Shown one piece after another: positions 43,095 to 55,442 of a stretch of 64,000 nucleotides of DNA. Made by a program: the position numbers and the translations under genes. Positions within the stretch are counted from its first letter, which is position 1. Each line of letters starts with the position of its first letter. Under the pieces are notes generated by a model. It was not told where the DNA came from. It was given only the letters and a program-made list of their open reading frames with translations, and made no database searches. Origin of the DNA: Diphasiastrum complanatum (taxonomy: Eukaryota; Streptophyta; Lycopodiopsida; Lycopodiales; Lycopodiaceae); contig CM055092.1 of NCBI GenBank assembly GCA_029204225.1, positions 27,946,320 through 28,010,319 on the forward strand, read 5' to 3'.

Positions 43095-43167
<73 letters not shown>
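43095..43167. repeat. (AG)n microsatellite
   Basis: About 36 uninterrupted AG units; likely length-polymorphic. Confidence 0.95.
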
Positions 43168-43171
<4 letters not shown>

Positions 43172-43194
43172 ATGCGTGTGTTCATATTTACATA

Positions 43195-43716
43195 GTGTAC
43201 TGGTGCATGAGATTTGAGACAAACTCGAATGATTCGTGTTTTGATGACTCGAATTCTAATGATTCAAATTTTGGTGAGTTGGAGTGATGCTTAATTCCAA
43301 CAGCCAGCACATCACATCCAACTGGATGTCGCAAAAGACTGTTGGATTTAACTCCTCTACTCTCCTAAATCCTATGTTAATCTGCCTCCATTCATGCTCT
43401 GTATTTTTACTCATGTTGTCACACAGTCTGCGTATTTCAATTGTTTGTCGCTATAGTCTGCGTTTTTACTCGGGAATTCTCACAGGCAAAAAATGCAACA
43501 ATGTCGCTTTTTCTTCGGGCCACCCTGAGCAACCAAGTGTTTGCGACACTTCCAGAAAAGCGACAGTCTGCACAAATACAAGCAAATTTGAACAGGCGAA
43601 AAACGCGACACTGTATTTTTACACATAATTTATGATAGGTGAAAAAGACGACACTGTCCTGCAAATGCCAAAGGTGCCCTACAATAGCCAAAGGTGCCCT
43701 TCTAGAAAGGCAAAGG
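43195..43716 (+). mobile_element. 3' end remnant of a copia C-type element
   Basis: The stretch cgtgttttgatgact...ggtgagttggag then TGATGCTTAATTCCAAC matches the end of copia C at 63128-63180: last codons, polypurine tract and LTR start. Downstream to 43716 is non-coding sequence with several GCGACA/TGTCGC words in both orientations. Confidence 0.5.
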
Positions 43717-44475
43717 TGTCGTGAAACCGTTTTTTTGTTTTTGTTTTGGTTGTTGCAAACAATTTTGTTTCTTTGAATTTTCTTTTGCGCGAAAGCTTCA
43801 CATGAACCTAGACACGCAACTACACATCACAGACTACATTCCATGCTAACAATCCAGACATATAGCACAAGACAAGGAGATGCACGAAAAATAGAGCAAT
43901 CAATTATGAGTTTGATTTTGGAGCGAGGTCATCAGTGTCTCGCTCGTTGACAAAATGACACTCTGTTCTTTCACTGTGTTCTGCTCGTTTGCAAACTGTC
44001 ATTCACAGCTCTTTTGTTTCTAGTATTTTTCTTTTTCTGCTCTACTAGCTATGTCTCTCTGTATTATAGAATCATGATCTTCAGATTTCTCATTATGATT
44101 TAGGAGAATAGTTTATATATCTCCACTATGTGGAGTTTACAAGATAGCTAAAATAGAGAATTACAAGACTAGTTAATGCTGATCAACTAATCAGTTACTC
44201 TCCATCGTTGCTATTCGTTTCAGCTAGGCCTGAAGTCTACGACTCCAAGCTCGTTGAGCTGCCAGCTGACAGCGCAAAAGATTCTCTTTCGTTCCTTTCG
44301 TGTCTTTTTGTTTTGAGTCCCTTTGAAGTTCTTGTAGTCTTGGAGGTATGCTTGCAATTCGCGAATCATTCATCTTTCGAGTCAAGGGACGTTGACTTTC
44401 ATGAATTGTTCTCCGTTCGACCTTTGCTTCGTGTTTGTGTTGCAGCAAAGTTGTGAGAGTTCACCAATTCTGACA
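43717..44475 (-). repeat. copia B 3' LTR
   Basis: 759 bp; minus strand TGTCAGAAT...GCGACA-like ends. It matches the split right LTR throughout, with scattered differences. A polypurine tract (caagaggaaa, minus) adjoins at 44476-44485. Confidence 0.8.
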
Positions 44476-45682
44476 TTTCCTCTTGAACCTTACAGCCTAT
44501 GTGCCATCATGCATCTGGCTCCTTCGACTAGCGTTCTGTTTTTTCTTTCTGCAATACCATTGTATTCTGGTGTGTATTCAAGAGTGAACTGGTGTTCTAT
44601 CCTCTGCTCTTTGCAGAATCTTGAAAATTCTTTGCTTTTGTATTCACCTCCATTGTCAGATCTGAGGATCTGTATCTTTTTCGAGGTGTGTCGCTCTACA
44701 AATGCCATGAACTTCTTGAAGGAATCAAACAGTAGATCATGGTCATCCGGCTGTAATCATCTATGAACGTCAGAAAATACCTCAAACCTTAGAGCGAATC
44801 CATCTTCATCAGTCCACAGACATCAGAGTGGACGAGCTCAAGAACTTCTTTGCCTCTTCTTCCCTCATGTGTGAATGGATTTTGATGTTGCTTGCCTTTC
44901 TGACAAACTTCGTAGAACTCAGTTTCGGGCCTTGAAATCTTGAGACCTGTGACTATGTCTTTCTTGCACATGTCATGTAGGCTCCGCATGTTCAGATGAT
45001 ACATTCTCCTATGCCAGAGCTGATCTTCATTTTTTGATGCATTTAATATGCTATCAGAGTTGTTGACTATCTTGTCCTGGTAGAGGTTTCCTTCTCTGCA
45101 TCCGATCGTCAGCAACTTGTTTGTCATTTTCTTGATCATGCGGCATGTGCTGCCATCGAACAAAACTCGAATGCCAAGATTTGCCATCTTGGAGACTGGT
45201 AGCAGATCTTTTCTAAGTGAAAGCACATAGAGTGCTCTCGGCAGCTCTGCTTGGCCTGACAGTGTTTGCAGTTGTAGAGTGTCGATGCCTTTGACATCGT
45301 GTCTGCTCCCATCACCTAGAATCACTGCTCTATTATTTTTGAGCTCTCTGAAGTTGATCAAGATCTTCTTGTTGCAGGTGATGTGTGATGTTGCTCCTGA
45401 ATCAATGACTACATCATAGTCGTATTTAGTGTAGCTGGTTGAAGCTTCATCGAGTATCGTGAAGGCTTCGTCACTTCTATCTGCATCCTTGGATGACTCT
45501 GCAGCATTTGTCTTTTCAGTTTTGTTCTTTCCTTTTGGGTTGAATCTGCAATTGTATGCAGAGTGTCCTTTCTTCTTGCAGTGCATGCAAGGTATTGTTG
45601 GATTAAACCAACATTTGTTGGTCGTATGGCCCGGTTTGTGACAGTGATCACACGAAGAAGATTGTTGATTTGAGGATTTCGT

Positions 45683-46715
45683 TTTTACAAGTAGAGGTGA
45701 GAAAGTCCTCCAAATCCAAGGTAGAGCCTCCAAATTTTCTCCAAGCAACCTGCAAGCTTCAAGATGCTCCCCAACTCCAAGGTAGGATGCCTCCACCTGC
45801 AAGTAAGGATCTGCAAGCCTCCAAGGATCTCTCCTCCACCTGTGTCCCTACTATTTAAACACAAAGATAGATAACAAGCTGGCCTCAAGTATTCACCACC
45901 CAACCATAACTAGATCCAAGCTCCAAGCAAGACCTATCTAGCACCCCCTTGCTAACCATAAACAAATCACAAGCATACCACAACACTCCATAGCATACTC
46001 AAGATCCAAACCCTACTTATGTCCCATACCATAAGCAAGATCCAAACCCAAGCATACTACCACAAGAAAGCACTCTACACACTAGTAGCAACACTAGAGC
46101 ATAAGCAAAGCAAACAAGAGAGATCTCTCCCCCCCCCCCGTCCAAGACCCCTCCAATGCACTATGGAGTTCCATGCTCATCCAATGAGAGAGAGAGAGAG
46201 AAGCCTAGGGGAGTTAAAGAATCTCCAAAAGCCTCCATAGGCTTATGGAATGTCAAGAGACTCCTTTCATAACCTATGACTCTTTGAATGCCTTTCTTGT
46301 GGGAGTTGAGAACTCAATGGACACTTTAAAAGGGCACCATCCTACTAGGTCCCATTGCCAAAGTTGTGCATATATACTTTGGTCCTAGACCAATTAAGTG
46401 TTATGGTTCAAGGTTGAGGCCCAAGGTTTAGAAAAGTAGTCATCCAATGACTTTCTAACACCTCTCTAGGTTCCATACCTCCATCCAAGGCATAGACACC
46501 TACTTGTCCTTTACCAAGGACAGGACACTAGTACCTTAATTTAAGGTACCTACACTTAATACTAAGGGTACCCCTTATCCAAAGGTCATGTGACTCCATA
46601 CCTCCACCTAAGATATAGTCACTTGTCTGCCCTTATCCAAGGGCACATACCCTTAATCCTAAGGGTACCTTGCCATTTAGCCCCCAACACTAAATGGACT
46701 ATTAGGGGTCTGGAG
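45683..46715 (-). repeat. gypsy-derivative 3' LTR, truncated inside
   Basis: Matches 50023-51075 of the full element but lacks the final block tactgctagttacatagg. It carries a C-run at 46130-46139 and a local deletion there relative to the other LTRs. Confidence 0.8.
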
Positions 46716-48083
46716 GTAAATGCAAATAAGGTCATTAGGACCAAAGAACTAAGGAAACAAACATCCAACTAATTACTTCGAGATAGATTATCTGAGGATG
46801 AAGCTTGTTTTTTGATGCAATCATGTGCAAGGTGACCCTCGCCATTGCACTTCCCAAACATTTAGCCAAGAACTTACCACTTGTAAGTTTCTATCTTTCT
46901 TCTCCCCCTTAAACACTTTACAGGAGGTGGAACTACATGCTTTTCTGATTGGCTAACCTAGACTCTAAGTTTTGGTTTCTTTGATTAGTTTCAAGAGAGC
47001 TTGTGCCACATTGGATGGGTTTGATAGATCAAATGTTGGGTTTTCATTGGTTTGATCCATTGGGGTTGCTTGTGTGTTTTCCTATTATGCAAATACAACA
47101 ACAAGTGCTCAAATTAGAATGATAGAAATGCTTCAATTGTTATATCCAATGCAAATAAAAAGCATTTACTTCTATTCATTCAATCTTATTAATCCAAGCC
47201 TACTATTTGCAAGCTTAATTCAAGCTTAAGAGAAAAACAACAACAGGCTACATTTGCCTTAATCAAAAGCAAAAATGAAAACCAAATCTTTATGTAAACT
47301 TCAATTAACTAATCCAAGCTAATGTTTACATAAAGTTCTCATTCCCATTCCAATTCCATTTGTCATTTCAAAAGCAACCAAAGTTTTCACATTTCTCACT
47401 ATTCTAGATTTCCAAAACCAAGAAACTAGTGTCTAGAAATGGATAACTAATGAAGCTTTATGAAAACTTCAATGTTCAGATCTGATTTTCAGATTTACAG
47501 ATTTGAAAATCAAAATTTCATAATGACAAAAAACAGAACTTCAAAACTTGTTTTATGCACAAAGTTACACTACCATTCCCTTCCTACATTGTCATCTTCA
47601 TGAAACTAGGAGATAGAAAGGTGTAGCTAATGAAGTTTGAATGAAAACTTCACTTTTTAGATCTAATTTTCAGATTTACAGGTCTGAAAACAAAACTTCA
47701 AAATGAAAATCAGAACTTCAAACACTTCATTTATGCAAAAAAAAAAAACTAGTTTTGATCACAACACATACTTAGAATCAATCTTTTTGCCAAAAAACGT
47801 TTGTGTATGTAGAGGAAGACTTCCTCTATCCATCCCACAAATATTTTTTTAGAACTTTTAAAAACCCAAAGTTCACTTTAAAACTTCTCTAACATGATAA
47901 AAAATCAGCCCCTAATCAATTCTATAAGCATCACTACTCTCTTCCAAAGAGAACTAGATTCATTGGGTACTTCAACTACAAGCTTCCTACAACTAGAAAA
48001 GCCTATAATCTTTCCCAAAAAAATTTAGTTGGTGATCTTAATAGAACTTGAAGAAGATTAGAAAGGTTACCATCCTTTGTCTA
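46716..48083 (-). other. gypsy-derivative internal region
   Basis: Non-coding leftover of gag leader and small gag pieces, similar to 54534-54660 and 55190-56480 of the full element. No open frame is retained. Confidence 0.7.
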
Positions 48084-48096
48084 GATCTGATACCAC

Positions 48097-49177
48097 TTTT
48101 ACAAGTAGAGGTGAAGAAGTCCTCCAAATCCAAGATAGAGCCTCCAAATATCCTCCAAGCAACCTGCAAGCTTCAAGATGCTCCCCAACTCCAAGCTAGG
48201 ATGCCTCCACCTGCAAAGTAAGGATCTGCAAGCCTCCAAGGATCTCTTCTCCACCTGTGTCCCTACTCTTTAAACACAAATATAGATAACAAGCTGGCCT
48301 CAAGTATTCACCACCCAACCATAGCTAGATCCAAGCTCCAAGCAAGATCTCTCTAGCACCCCCTTGCTAACCATAAGCAAATCACAAGCATACCACAACA
48401 CTCCAAAGCATGCTCAAGATCCAAACCCTAATTATGTCTCATACCATAAGCAAGATCCAAACTTCAAGCATACTATCACAAGAAAGCACTCTACACACTA
48501 GTAGCAACGCTAGAGCATAAACAAAGCAAACAAGAGAGATCTCTCCCCCCCCAATAGATGCCCTACTACCCTCATATAGATGGCCCATGGACCCCTCCAA
48601 TGCATTATAGAGTTCCATGCTCATCCAATGAGAGAGAGAGAAGCGTAGGGGGGTTAAAGAATCTCCAAGAGCCTCCATAGGCTTATGGAAGGTGAAGAGA
48701 CTCCTTCCATAACCTATGACTCTTTGAATGCCTTTCTTGTGGGAGTCGGAAACTCAATGGACACTTTAGAAGGGCGCCCTCCTACTAGGTCTCATTGCCC
48801 AAGTTGTGCATATATACTTTGGTCCTAGACCAATTAAGTGATATGGTTCAAGGTTGAGGCCCAAGGTTATGAAAAATAGTCATCCACTGACTTTCTAACA
48901 CCTCTCTAGGTTTCATACCTCCATCCAAGGCACATACACCTACATGTCCTTAACCAAGGACACTAGTATCTTAATCTAAGGTACCTACCCTTAATACTAA
49001 GGGTACCCCTTATCCAAAGGTCACGTGACTCCATACCTCCAACTAAGGTATAGTCACTTGCTTGTCCTTATCCAAGGGCACATACCCTTAATCCTAAGGA
49101 TACCTTGCCATTTAGCCCCCAGCACTAAATGGACTATTAAGGGTTTGAAGTACTGCTAGTTACATAGGTATGTAACA
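48097..49177 (-). repeat. gypsy-derivative 5' LTR
   Basis: 1,081 bp, plus-strand borders TTTTACAAG and GTATGTAACA. Full length. Confidence 0.85.
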
Positions 49178-49883
49178 TTCGTCTTCTCGAATCTTGGCTT
49201 GTTTTTGTTCTTCTTTTTTCCTTTTGTGAAGAGGGCCTTCTCTTGATCATTGCTTTCCTCCCCTTCATCATTCATCAGTCTCTCATCAGCGACAATACTG
49301 ATTGCTTTGTCAAATGTCATATCTGGCAGACTCAGTATGAGCATTTTCAAAGGCTGATAGGACGTCGATAGAGATTTTATAAAGTACATCAATTGTCATG
49401 GTGCTGGGACCTGGTGCTCATGTCCTGATGCAGTGAGTTGAGCGAAGATGGTTCTGATCTTCTCAATGTGCTGATCAAATTAGTTGCCATCTCATCGTAT
49501 GGATTGCAGCTGATTGTGAAGGTGCATGACTGAAGCTACAGTCCTCACTTCATACTTTTATTTCAATCTTTCCCATGCTACATGGCTGCTTTTGCAGTCT
49601 TCAATCTGCATGAGTAGATCTTCATTTATGGATGAAACGATGATCGCCATTGCAGGCTCATCTTTTTCGATCCAGCTCTGCTTGGGTCTCCCTCTAGAGG
49701 CTGCACCTCTGAGAGTTCGGTCACCAACCATATGCCTTCGCCCTTCAAAAGTGTTTTGATTTTGAATTTCCAGATTCTATAATTTGCGCCATCAATACTG
49801 ATCGCTACTCTTGTCTGGATCGTTGTAGTCATATTGTGTTGTCTAGAAAATCATTGCTTAGTTATCAGTAGTGACAACCTGTA

Positions 49884-49896
49884 GGCTCTGATACCA
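49884..49896 (-). other. copia B primer binding site
   Basis: Minus strand TGGTATCAGAGCC adjoining the LTR end at 49897. Confidence 0.88.
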
Positions 49897-50022
49897 TGTC
49901 GCAAAACCGTCTTTTTCGTTTTCATTTTTGTTGTCACGAACGATTTTGTTTCTTTGAATTTTCTTTTGCGCCGAAGCTTCACATGAACCCCCACATGCAA
50001 CTACACATCACTAAACACATTC
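49897..50022 (-). repeat. copia B 5' LTR, part 1
   Basis: First 126 bp, similar to 43717-43845, ending in the CATTC target duplication of the gypsy insertion (50018-50022). Confidence 0.8.
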
Positions 50023-51102
50023 TTTTACAAGTAGAGGTGAGTAAGTCCTCCAGATCCAAGGTAGAGCCTCCAAAATGTCTTTCAAGCAACCTGCAAGCTT
50101 CAAGATGCTCCTGAACTCCAAGCTAGGATGCCTCCACCTGCAAGTAAGGATCTGCAAGCCCCCAAGGATCTCTCCTCCACCTGTGTCCCTACTCTTTAAA
50201 CACAAAGATAGATAACAAGCTGGCCTCAAGTATTCACCACCCAACCATAGCTAGATCCAAGCTCCAAGCAAGACCTATCAAGCACCCCCTTGCTAACCAT
50301 AAACAAATCACAAGCATACGACAACACTCCATAGCATACTCAAGATCCAAACCCTACTTATGTCCCATACCATAAGCAAGATCCAAACCTCAAGCATACT
50401 ACCACAAGAAAGCACTCTACACACTAGTAGCAACACTAGAGCATAAGCCAAGCAAACAAGAGAGATCTCCCCTCCACAATGGGCGCCCTACTACCCTCAT
50501 ATAGATGGCCCATGGACCCCTCCAATGCACTATGGAGATCCATGCTCATCCAATGAAAGAGAGAGAAGCCTAGGGGAGTTAAAGAATCTCCAAGAGCCTC
50601 CATAGGCTTATGGAAAGTCAAGAGACTCCTTCCATAACCTATGACTCTTTTAATGTCTTTCTTATGGGAGTTGGAAACTCAATGGACACTTTAGAAGGAC
50701 GCCATCCTACTAGGTCCCATTGCCCAAGTTGTGCAAGTATACTTTGGTCCTAGACCAATAAAGTGATATGGTTCAAGGTTGAGGCCCAAGGTTTAGAAAA
50801 ATAGTCATCCAATGACTTTCTAACACCTCACTAGGTTCCATACCCCCATCCAAGGCATGGACACCTACCTGCCCTTAACCAAGGACACTAGTACCTTAAT
50901 CTAAGACACCTACTCTTAATACTAAGGGTACCCCTTATCCAAGGGTCATGTGACTCCCTACCTCTAAGTAAGGTATAGTCACTTGCCTGTCTTTATCCAA
51001 GAGCACATACCCTTAATCCTAAGGGTACCTTGCCATTTAGCCCCCAACACTAAATGGACTATTAGGGGTTTGAAGTACTGCTAGTTACATAGGTATGTAA
51101 CA
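50023..51102 (-). repeat. gypsy 3' LTR
   Basis: 1,080 bp; on the minus strand starts TGTTACATACC and ends CTTGTAAAA. The end is AA rather than the usual CA. agggggaaggaa (minus), the polypurine tract, adjoins. Confidence 0.88.
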
Positions 51103-51118
51103 TTCCTTCCCCCTAAAC

Positions 51119-52505
51119 TTAAATTTTTCCTTGTAGGAAAAAATGTGAAAATTTTTTCTGGAGATCAGTCTCCTTTTCCCATGTATCCTCCTCTTCTGAT
51201 TTGCCCCTCCACCTGACTAAAAATTTCCAAAGCACTCTACTCCGTAGAGTTCTCTGTCGGCTATTAACAATCGCCTCGGGTTCAGGTGGTCCACTCACGG
51301 ACTCATCACGAAGTAGTTCCACTAGGTCTTCCACAGGGACCAGAGTCTCCCCAACCCCCAACGAGGGTTTCAACTTACTAACGTAGAAAACAGGATGAAT
51401 TCCAACATTAGTTGGAAGTTCTAGTTTGTATGCGACCTTGTTTATCACTTGGATAACCTTAAAAGGACCGCAATACCTAGGTGCCAACTTTGCACACTTA
51501 ATAGTTTTCAAGCCCCTAGAGTAACTAGGGACTCTCAAAAACACCCAGTCGTTGACCATGAATATCTTGTGCTTCCGAGATAGATTAGCATAGTGCCATG
51601 TCTTGTCCTGGGCACTTCTTATGCTATCTTTAGTCAGCTGTAACATTTCTTGCATATCCGCAAGGAAATTAGCTGCGGCTTGCACCCGTAGGTTTTTCAT
51701 GCCAACACTAATTGGTGATCGAGGTTGAAAACCATATATAAGCATGAAAGGACTGAATCCGTTCGCTGAATGTTTTGCATTGTTATATGCAAATTCCACC
51801 AGTGGAAGGTATTGTTCCCAATCAGACTGCCGATGGCCCACATATGCTCGAAGCATATCCTCCAATGGTCCTTTCCGTTTGACCGTCTGATTCTAGATGA
51901 TCTGTAGAACTCAAACTTAAAGTTGTTTCCAACTTTTCAAATACTGCTTGCCAAAAATTCCCAGTGAATTTTGGGTCACGGTCACTGACAATATCGCAAG
52001 GCAGCCCGTATAGTCGAAAAAGCTTCTCAACAAACAGTTGAGCTAGTTCTGAAGCTTTAACAGTAGTTTTTGTTGGGATAAATTGAGCAAACTTCGTAAG
52101 TTTGTCAAAAATGACCCAAACTGAATCGTGGCCCTTTCCTGTACGTGGAAGCCCGACCACAAAATCCATAGATATACTTTCTCACTTTCCGGTAGGAATA
52201 TCTAAGGGATGTAATAGGCCACTAGCTTTTAGCCTCTCTGCTTTATTTAACTGGCACTTAGTACATTTAAGTACATAGGCCTCTACTTTACTTTTCATCT
52301 TAGGCCACCAAAATTGCGTTTGAACTAAGTCAAGTGCTCTTTGTATACCCGGATGTCCTGCGCATGGACTATCATGACACTCATGCAAGATTTGGGCCCT
52401 TACAGTGTCATTCTCTGGTACACATACCTTTCCTTTACGAAATAAAATCTTGTTTCGAATTAGGAAATCCGTTTTAGTCTTTCCCTGATTCGAGGAATCT
52501 TGCAA
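51119..52505 (-). pseudogene. gypsy integrase with chromodomain-like tail
   Basis: H2C2 zinc-binding region HECHDSPCAGHPGIQRA...CTKCQLNK (52400-52250), catalytic core with DFVVGLPRTGKGHDSVWVIF, SDRDPKFTGNFW and a final glutamate in SDGQTERT (52169-51870), split by a stop near 52170 and a frame slip near 51870. The C-terminal part (51865-51119) includes YCGPFKVI and FLVRWRGKSEEEDTWE, a pattern typical of retrotransposon chromodomains that guide insertion to heterochromatin. Confidence 0.85.
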
Positions 52506-52562
52506 ACCTGAATCGACCTCCGGAAGTACTTGTTGCCAATACTTTCCAAAAAAAGGATCGGA

Positions 52563-53843
52563 CTAATATAGTCCTTGAAGAGACTGAAACAACTCTGGTT
52601 CTATAATAGTAAAGCATAACTGATTAATAATTGGTAACAGACTCAAAGCATCCGCTAGAGTATTTTGACTTCCTTTACAATAACTTATAGAAAAGTCAAA
52701 GATTTGCATCAGCTCAGCCCATCTAGCTTGCCTCCCCTTTAAATCTGTAGCATCACAGAAATATCGAAGAGTCTGATGATCCATCAAAACTTCAAATCTG
52801 GCTCCATACAGATAATGTCGTCAAATTTTCAAGGAATGAACAATTGCAAACAGTTCCTTCTCATAGGTACAATACCTAGACTGAGCAGGATTGACTTTCT
52901 TGCTTTCATAAGCCATAGGATGTCCATCCTGCATCAAAACAGCTCCAATAGCATAATCATTGGCATCGGTCCTAACCACAAAAGTCTTATTAGGATCGCC
53001 AATTATTAGTATTGGTGCCAAAGTGACACTTTTCTTAAGCAGCTCAAAACAATTATTCATATCCTCCGTCCACACGACTAGTGGACTCTTAGCCCTCTGG
53101 CTTAGCTTCTTATAGCCTTTCAAGGCCTGGGTTAGGGGAAATGCCAATCGAGCAAATTGGGGAATATGCCGACGAAAAAATGCCACAAACCCCAAGAAAG
53201 ACTTGATTTTCGAACTGTGGTGAGAATAGGCCAATCAATAACCCTCTGGATACGATCAGCCTCAATCTCCACCCCCCGTTCGAAAATCTTATGCCCCAAG
53301 TAGGACAATTCCTTAGCAAAAAAGTCACACTTAGACTCCTTGGCAAAGAGCTTTTCCCTTCTTAGAATGTCCAAGACAATCCTAAGATGCTCTTTATGTT
53401 CCGCCAAAGTCTTACTAAACACTAGGATATCATCTAAGAATACCACTACGAATCTTCCCAAATATGGCCTGAACAAATTGTTCATCATTTGTTGGAAAGT
53501 TGTTGGTGCATTGGTCAAATCAAAAGGCAACACCACAAATTTGTAGTGACCAAAGGGAGTTCAAAACCCGGTTTTTGGTATATCTTCTGCCTTAATGCGT
53601 ATCTGATGGTAGCCTGATCTTAAATCTATCTTGGTAAAGTACCCAGCACCACCAAGATAGTCTATTAGATCATCATCCGCGACAGTGGATATCTATTCTT
53701 AACGGTTACCTTGTTCAATTTCTTATAGTCGACGCAAAACCTTATAGTCCCATCCTTCTTGGCCACCAGAACCACTAGTGATGCCCAAGGAGACTTACTA
53801 GGTTGTACCCACCCCTTTTTCAGGTAATCATGTAATTGCCTAT
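52563..53843 (-). pseudogene. gypsy reverse transcriptase and RNase H
   Basis: The first part of RT (53843-53537) is full of stops. The better-kept part has FDLTNAPTTFQQMMN and FVVVFLDDILVFSKT with the catalytic LDD (53460-53430), then SYLGHKI. After a frame slip come FLGFVAFFRRHI, VVRTDANDYAIGAVL (RNase H first aspartate, 52960) and YCTYEKELFAIVH. A stop near 52820 separates MDHQTLRYF and GSQNTLADALS (52785-52640). Confidence 0.82.
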
Positions 53844-54490
53844 TTACCTCAGCCTCTTTCGATGCACTGGATGCTGTGCGATTGGAATTGCTCCAGGTAT
53901 TAGGTCAATTTTATGATCAACTGTCCTTTCTGGTGGTAAACCTACAGGAAGGTCTAAAAAAACATCATTGAACTCCTGCCTAAGTTCATTATAGGCTTCA
54001 AATTCTATAGTGTTCTCACTGGGTATATTCATGACATTTATGTTAAGTTCTTCATCATTGCAGCAAATGATATCATTATGAAAACATAAATAAACTTTAA
54101 AATCAGAATTCTTCATAATAGAATTAAGTTCCCGTTTAGAATAAGGGTTAACCTTTTTAGTGTCAACATTTAAACTAGACTTGATCTTAATCAAAGAATT
54201 CCCATGTATAAAAGATAAAGATTTCTCAACAAAATCAATTCTCAATGATTTGTTCTTATCAAAATGCCATTGTTGCCCAAGAACAATATCTACATTAGCT
54301 AATTGAACAGCATGGAATTCTAGTTTTTCAGAATAATCCTGAATGTGCAATTCTACATCAGGAACAATAAAATCCATCAAATCGGAATTACTTCCCGATG
54401 CCAATGTCATACGGTATTTTTTCTCACTTTTTCTAGTAGGAAGGTTTAGCGTCTGCACCAAATTTACATTAATAAAATTATGAGTGGATC
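53844..54490 (-). pseudogene. gypsy protease region
   Basis: GSTHNFINVNLVQTLNLP at 54490-54437 is the sequence that normally follows the active-site aspartate. A one-base loss just before it (about 54495) breaks that active site. VDIVLGQQWHFD (54297-54262) is the conserved second half. The linker ends in the start of RT. Confidence 0.78.
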
Positions 54491-54571
54491 CATGTCAAAA
54501 GAACATTAACAACTTGATCATTAACTTTACCTTTAATGCAAATAAGGTCATTAGGACCAAAAACTAAAGAA

Positions 54572-55442
54572 CTAAGGAAAAAACATCCATCTCATTACTT
54601 GGAGATAGATTACCTGAGGTTGAAGCTTATTTTTTGACGCAATCACGTGTAAGGTGACCCTCGGGGGTTTTTTTAGGATTGTTGGAATTGGGATGTGTTT
54701 CATTAACAACTTTCCTATCCTTCCTCTTAAATTGAAAACCTTTTTTCTGCTCATTAGGCTATTGACCCCTAGGTGGCTTAGGTGTGTCATCAAAGCATTT
54801 TGCAGCCCTAATAGCATCTTCTAGGATTTTTGGATGGTTCCTACGAACATCCACTTGATAATCCTTTGGTAACCCATCAATAAACATTAACATTTGTACC
54901 TTAGGCGGAATATAACTATAAAGTGGATTCAGGTACTCATGAAAATCTTGGATAAACTGTTCCAAACCTTTATTCATGGTTAGATGACTCAACTTTTGGA
55001 AGTGTTCATAGTCATCTAAAAGTGGTAGAAAATAATCCCTAAAAAGCTTGCAAAAATCATCCCATGTACAAGGTTGATTGCCCTTTACAACTAAGTCATC
55101 CCACCAAACTAAGGCTCTTCCTTCAGGGAACATAGTGACAGTGGATAACTTCTCAGATTCAGGGAATTGGTTAATGGCAAAGTATTTGTTCCAAACATTC
55201 AGCCAAGAACTTACCACTTGTAAGTTCCTATCCTTCTTCTCCCCCTTAAACACTTTTACAGGAGGTGGAACTACATGCTTCTTCTGATTGGCTAACCTAG
55301 ACTCTAAGTCTTGGTTTCTTTGATTAGTTTCAAGAAGATGCTTATTAGTGGCTTGAATTTGTTGGTATAATAGTTCAAGAGCCTGTGCCACATTGGATGG
55401 GTTTGATAGATCAAATGTTGGGTTTTCATTGGTTTGATCCAT
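54572..55442 (-). pseudogene. gypsy gag
   Basis: Start ATG 55442-55440 (MDQTNENPTFDL). The retrotransposon gag domain includes VVSSWLNVWNKYF, ALVWWDDLV and WDDFCKLFRDYF, and the frame runs to KPPRGQ at 54762. In another frame, near 54645, EGHLTRDC is the second half of a CCHC knuckle whose first cysteine pair is missing. A longer in-frame start at 55481 is possible but is not needed. Confidence 0.82.

Larger units (their letters stand above)
45683..49177 (-). mobile_element. non-autonomous gypsy derivative (internally deleted)
   Basis: 3,495 bp flanked by TTCGT (45678-45682 and 49178-49182). LTRs at 45683-46715 (outer end missing its last bases on the internal side) and 48097-49177 are of the same family as those of the gypsy element at 50023-57571. 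The interior lacks all of pol: the left LTR joins at about 46715 to sequence equal to 54534 of the full element, and a second deletion removes most of gag (equivalent of about 54660-55190). A primer site (minus TGGTATCAGATC) is kept at 48084-48095. It would depend on a full relative for movement. Confidence 0.85.
44490..49832 (-). pseudogene. copia B gag-protease-integrase remnant
   Basis: Gag begins near 49832 (SIDGANYRIWKFKIKTLL) and continues to 49183 with LPDMTFDKAISIVADERL, interrupted by the 3.5-kb insertion. From 45677 onward come two CCHC knuckles, CDHCHKPGHTTNKC and CMHCKKKGHSAYNC, protease VIDSGATSHIT, GAG-pre-integrase LWHRRMYHLNMRS, integrase start LVHSDVCG (44810) and, after a frame break, RSDNGGEYKSKEF and NGIAERKNRTLVEG (44708-44500). 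Sequence then enters the polypurine tract and LTR: RT and RNase H are deleted. The element could only have moved with proteins from a relative. Confidence 0.8.

Noticed and set aside
43301-43700. Open frames on both strands in the GCGACA-rich region
   Set aside because: They result from short words repeated in both orientations, have no domain, and lie between LTR remnants.
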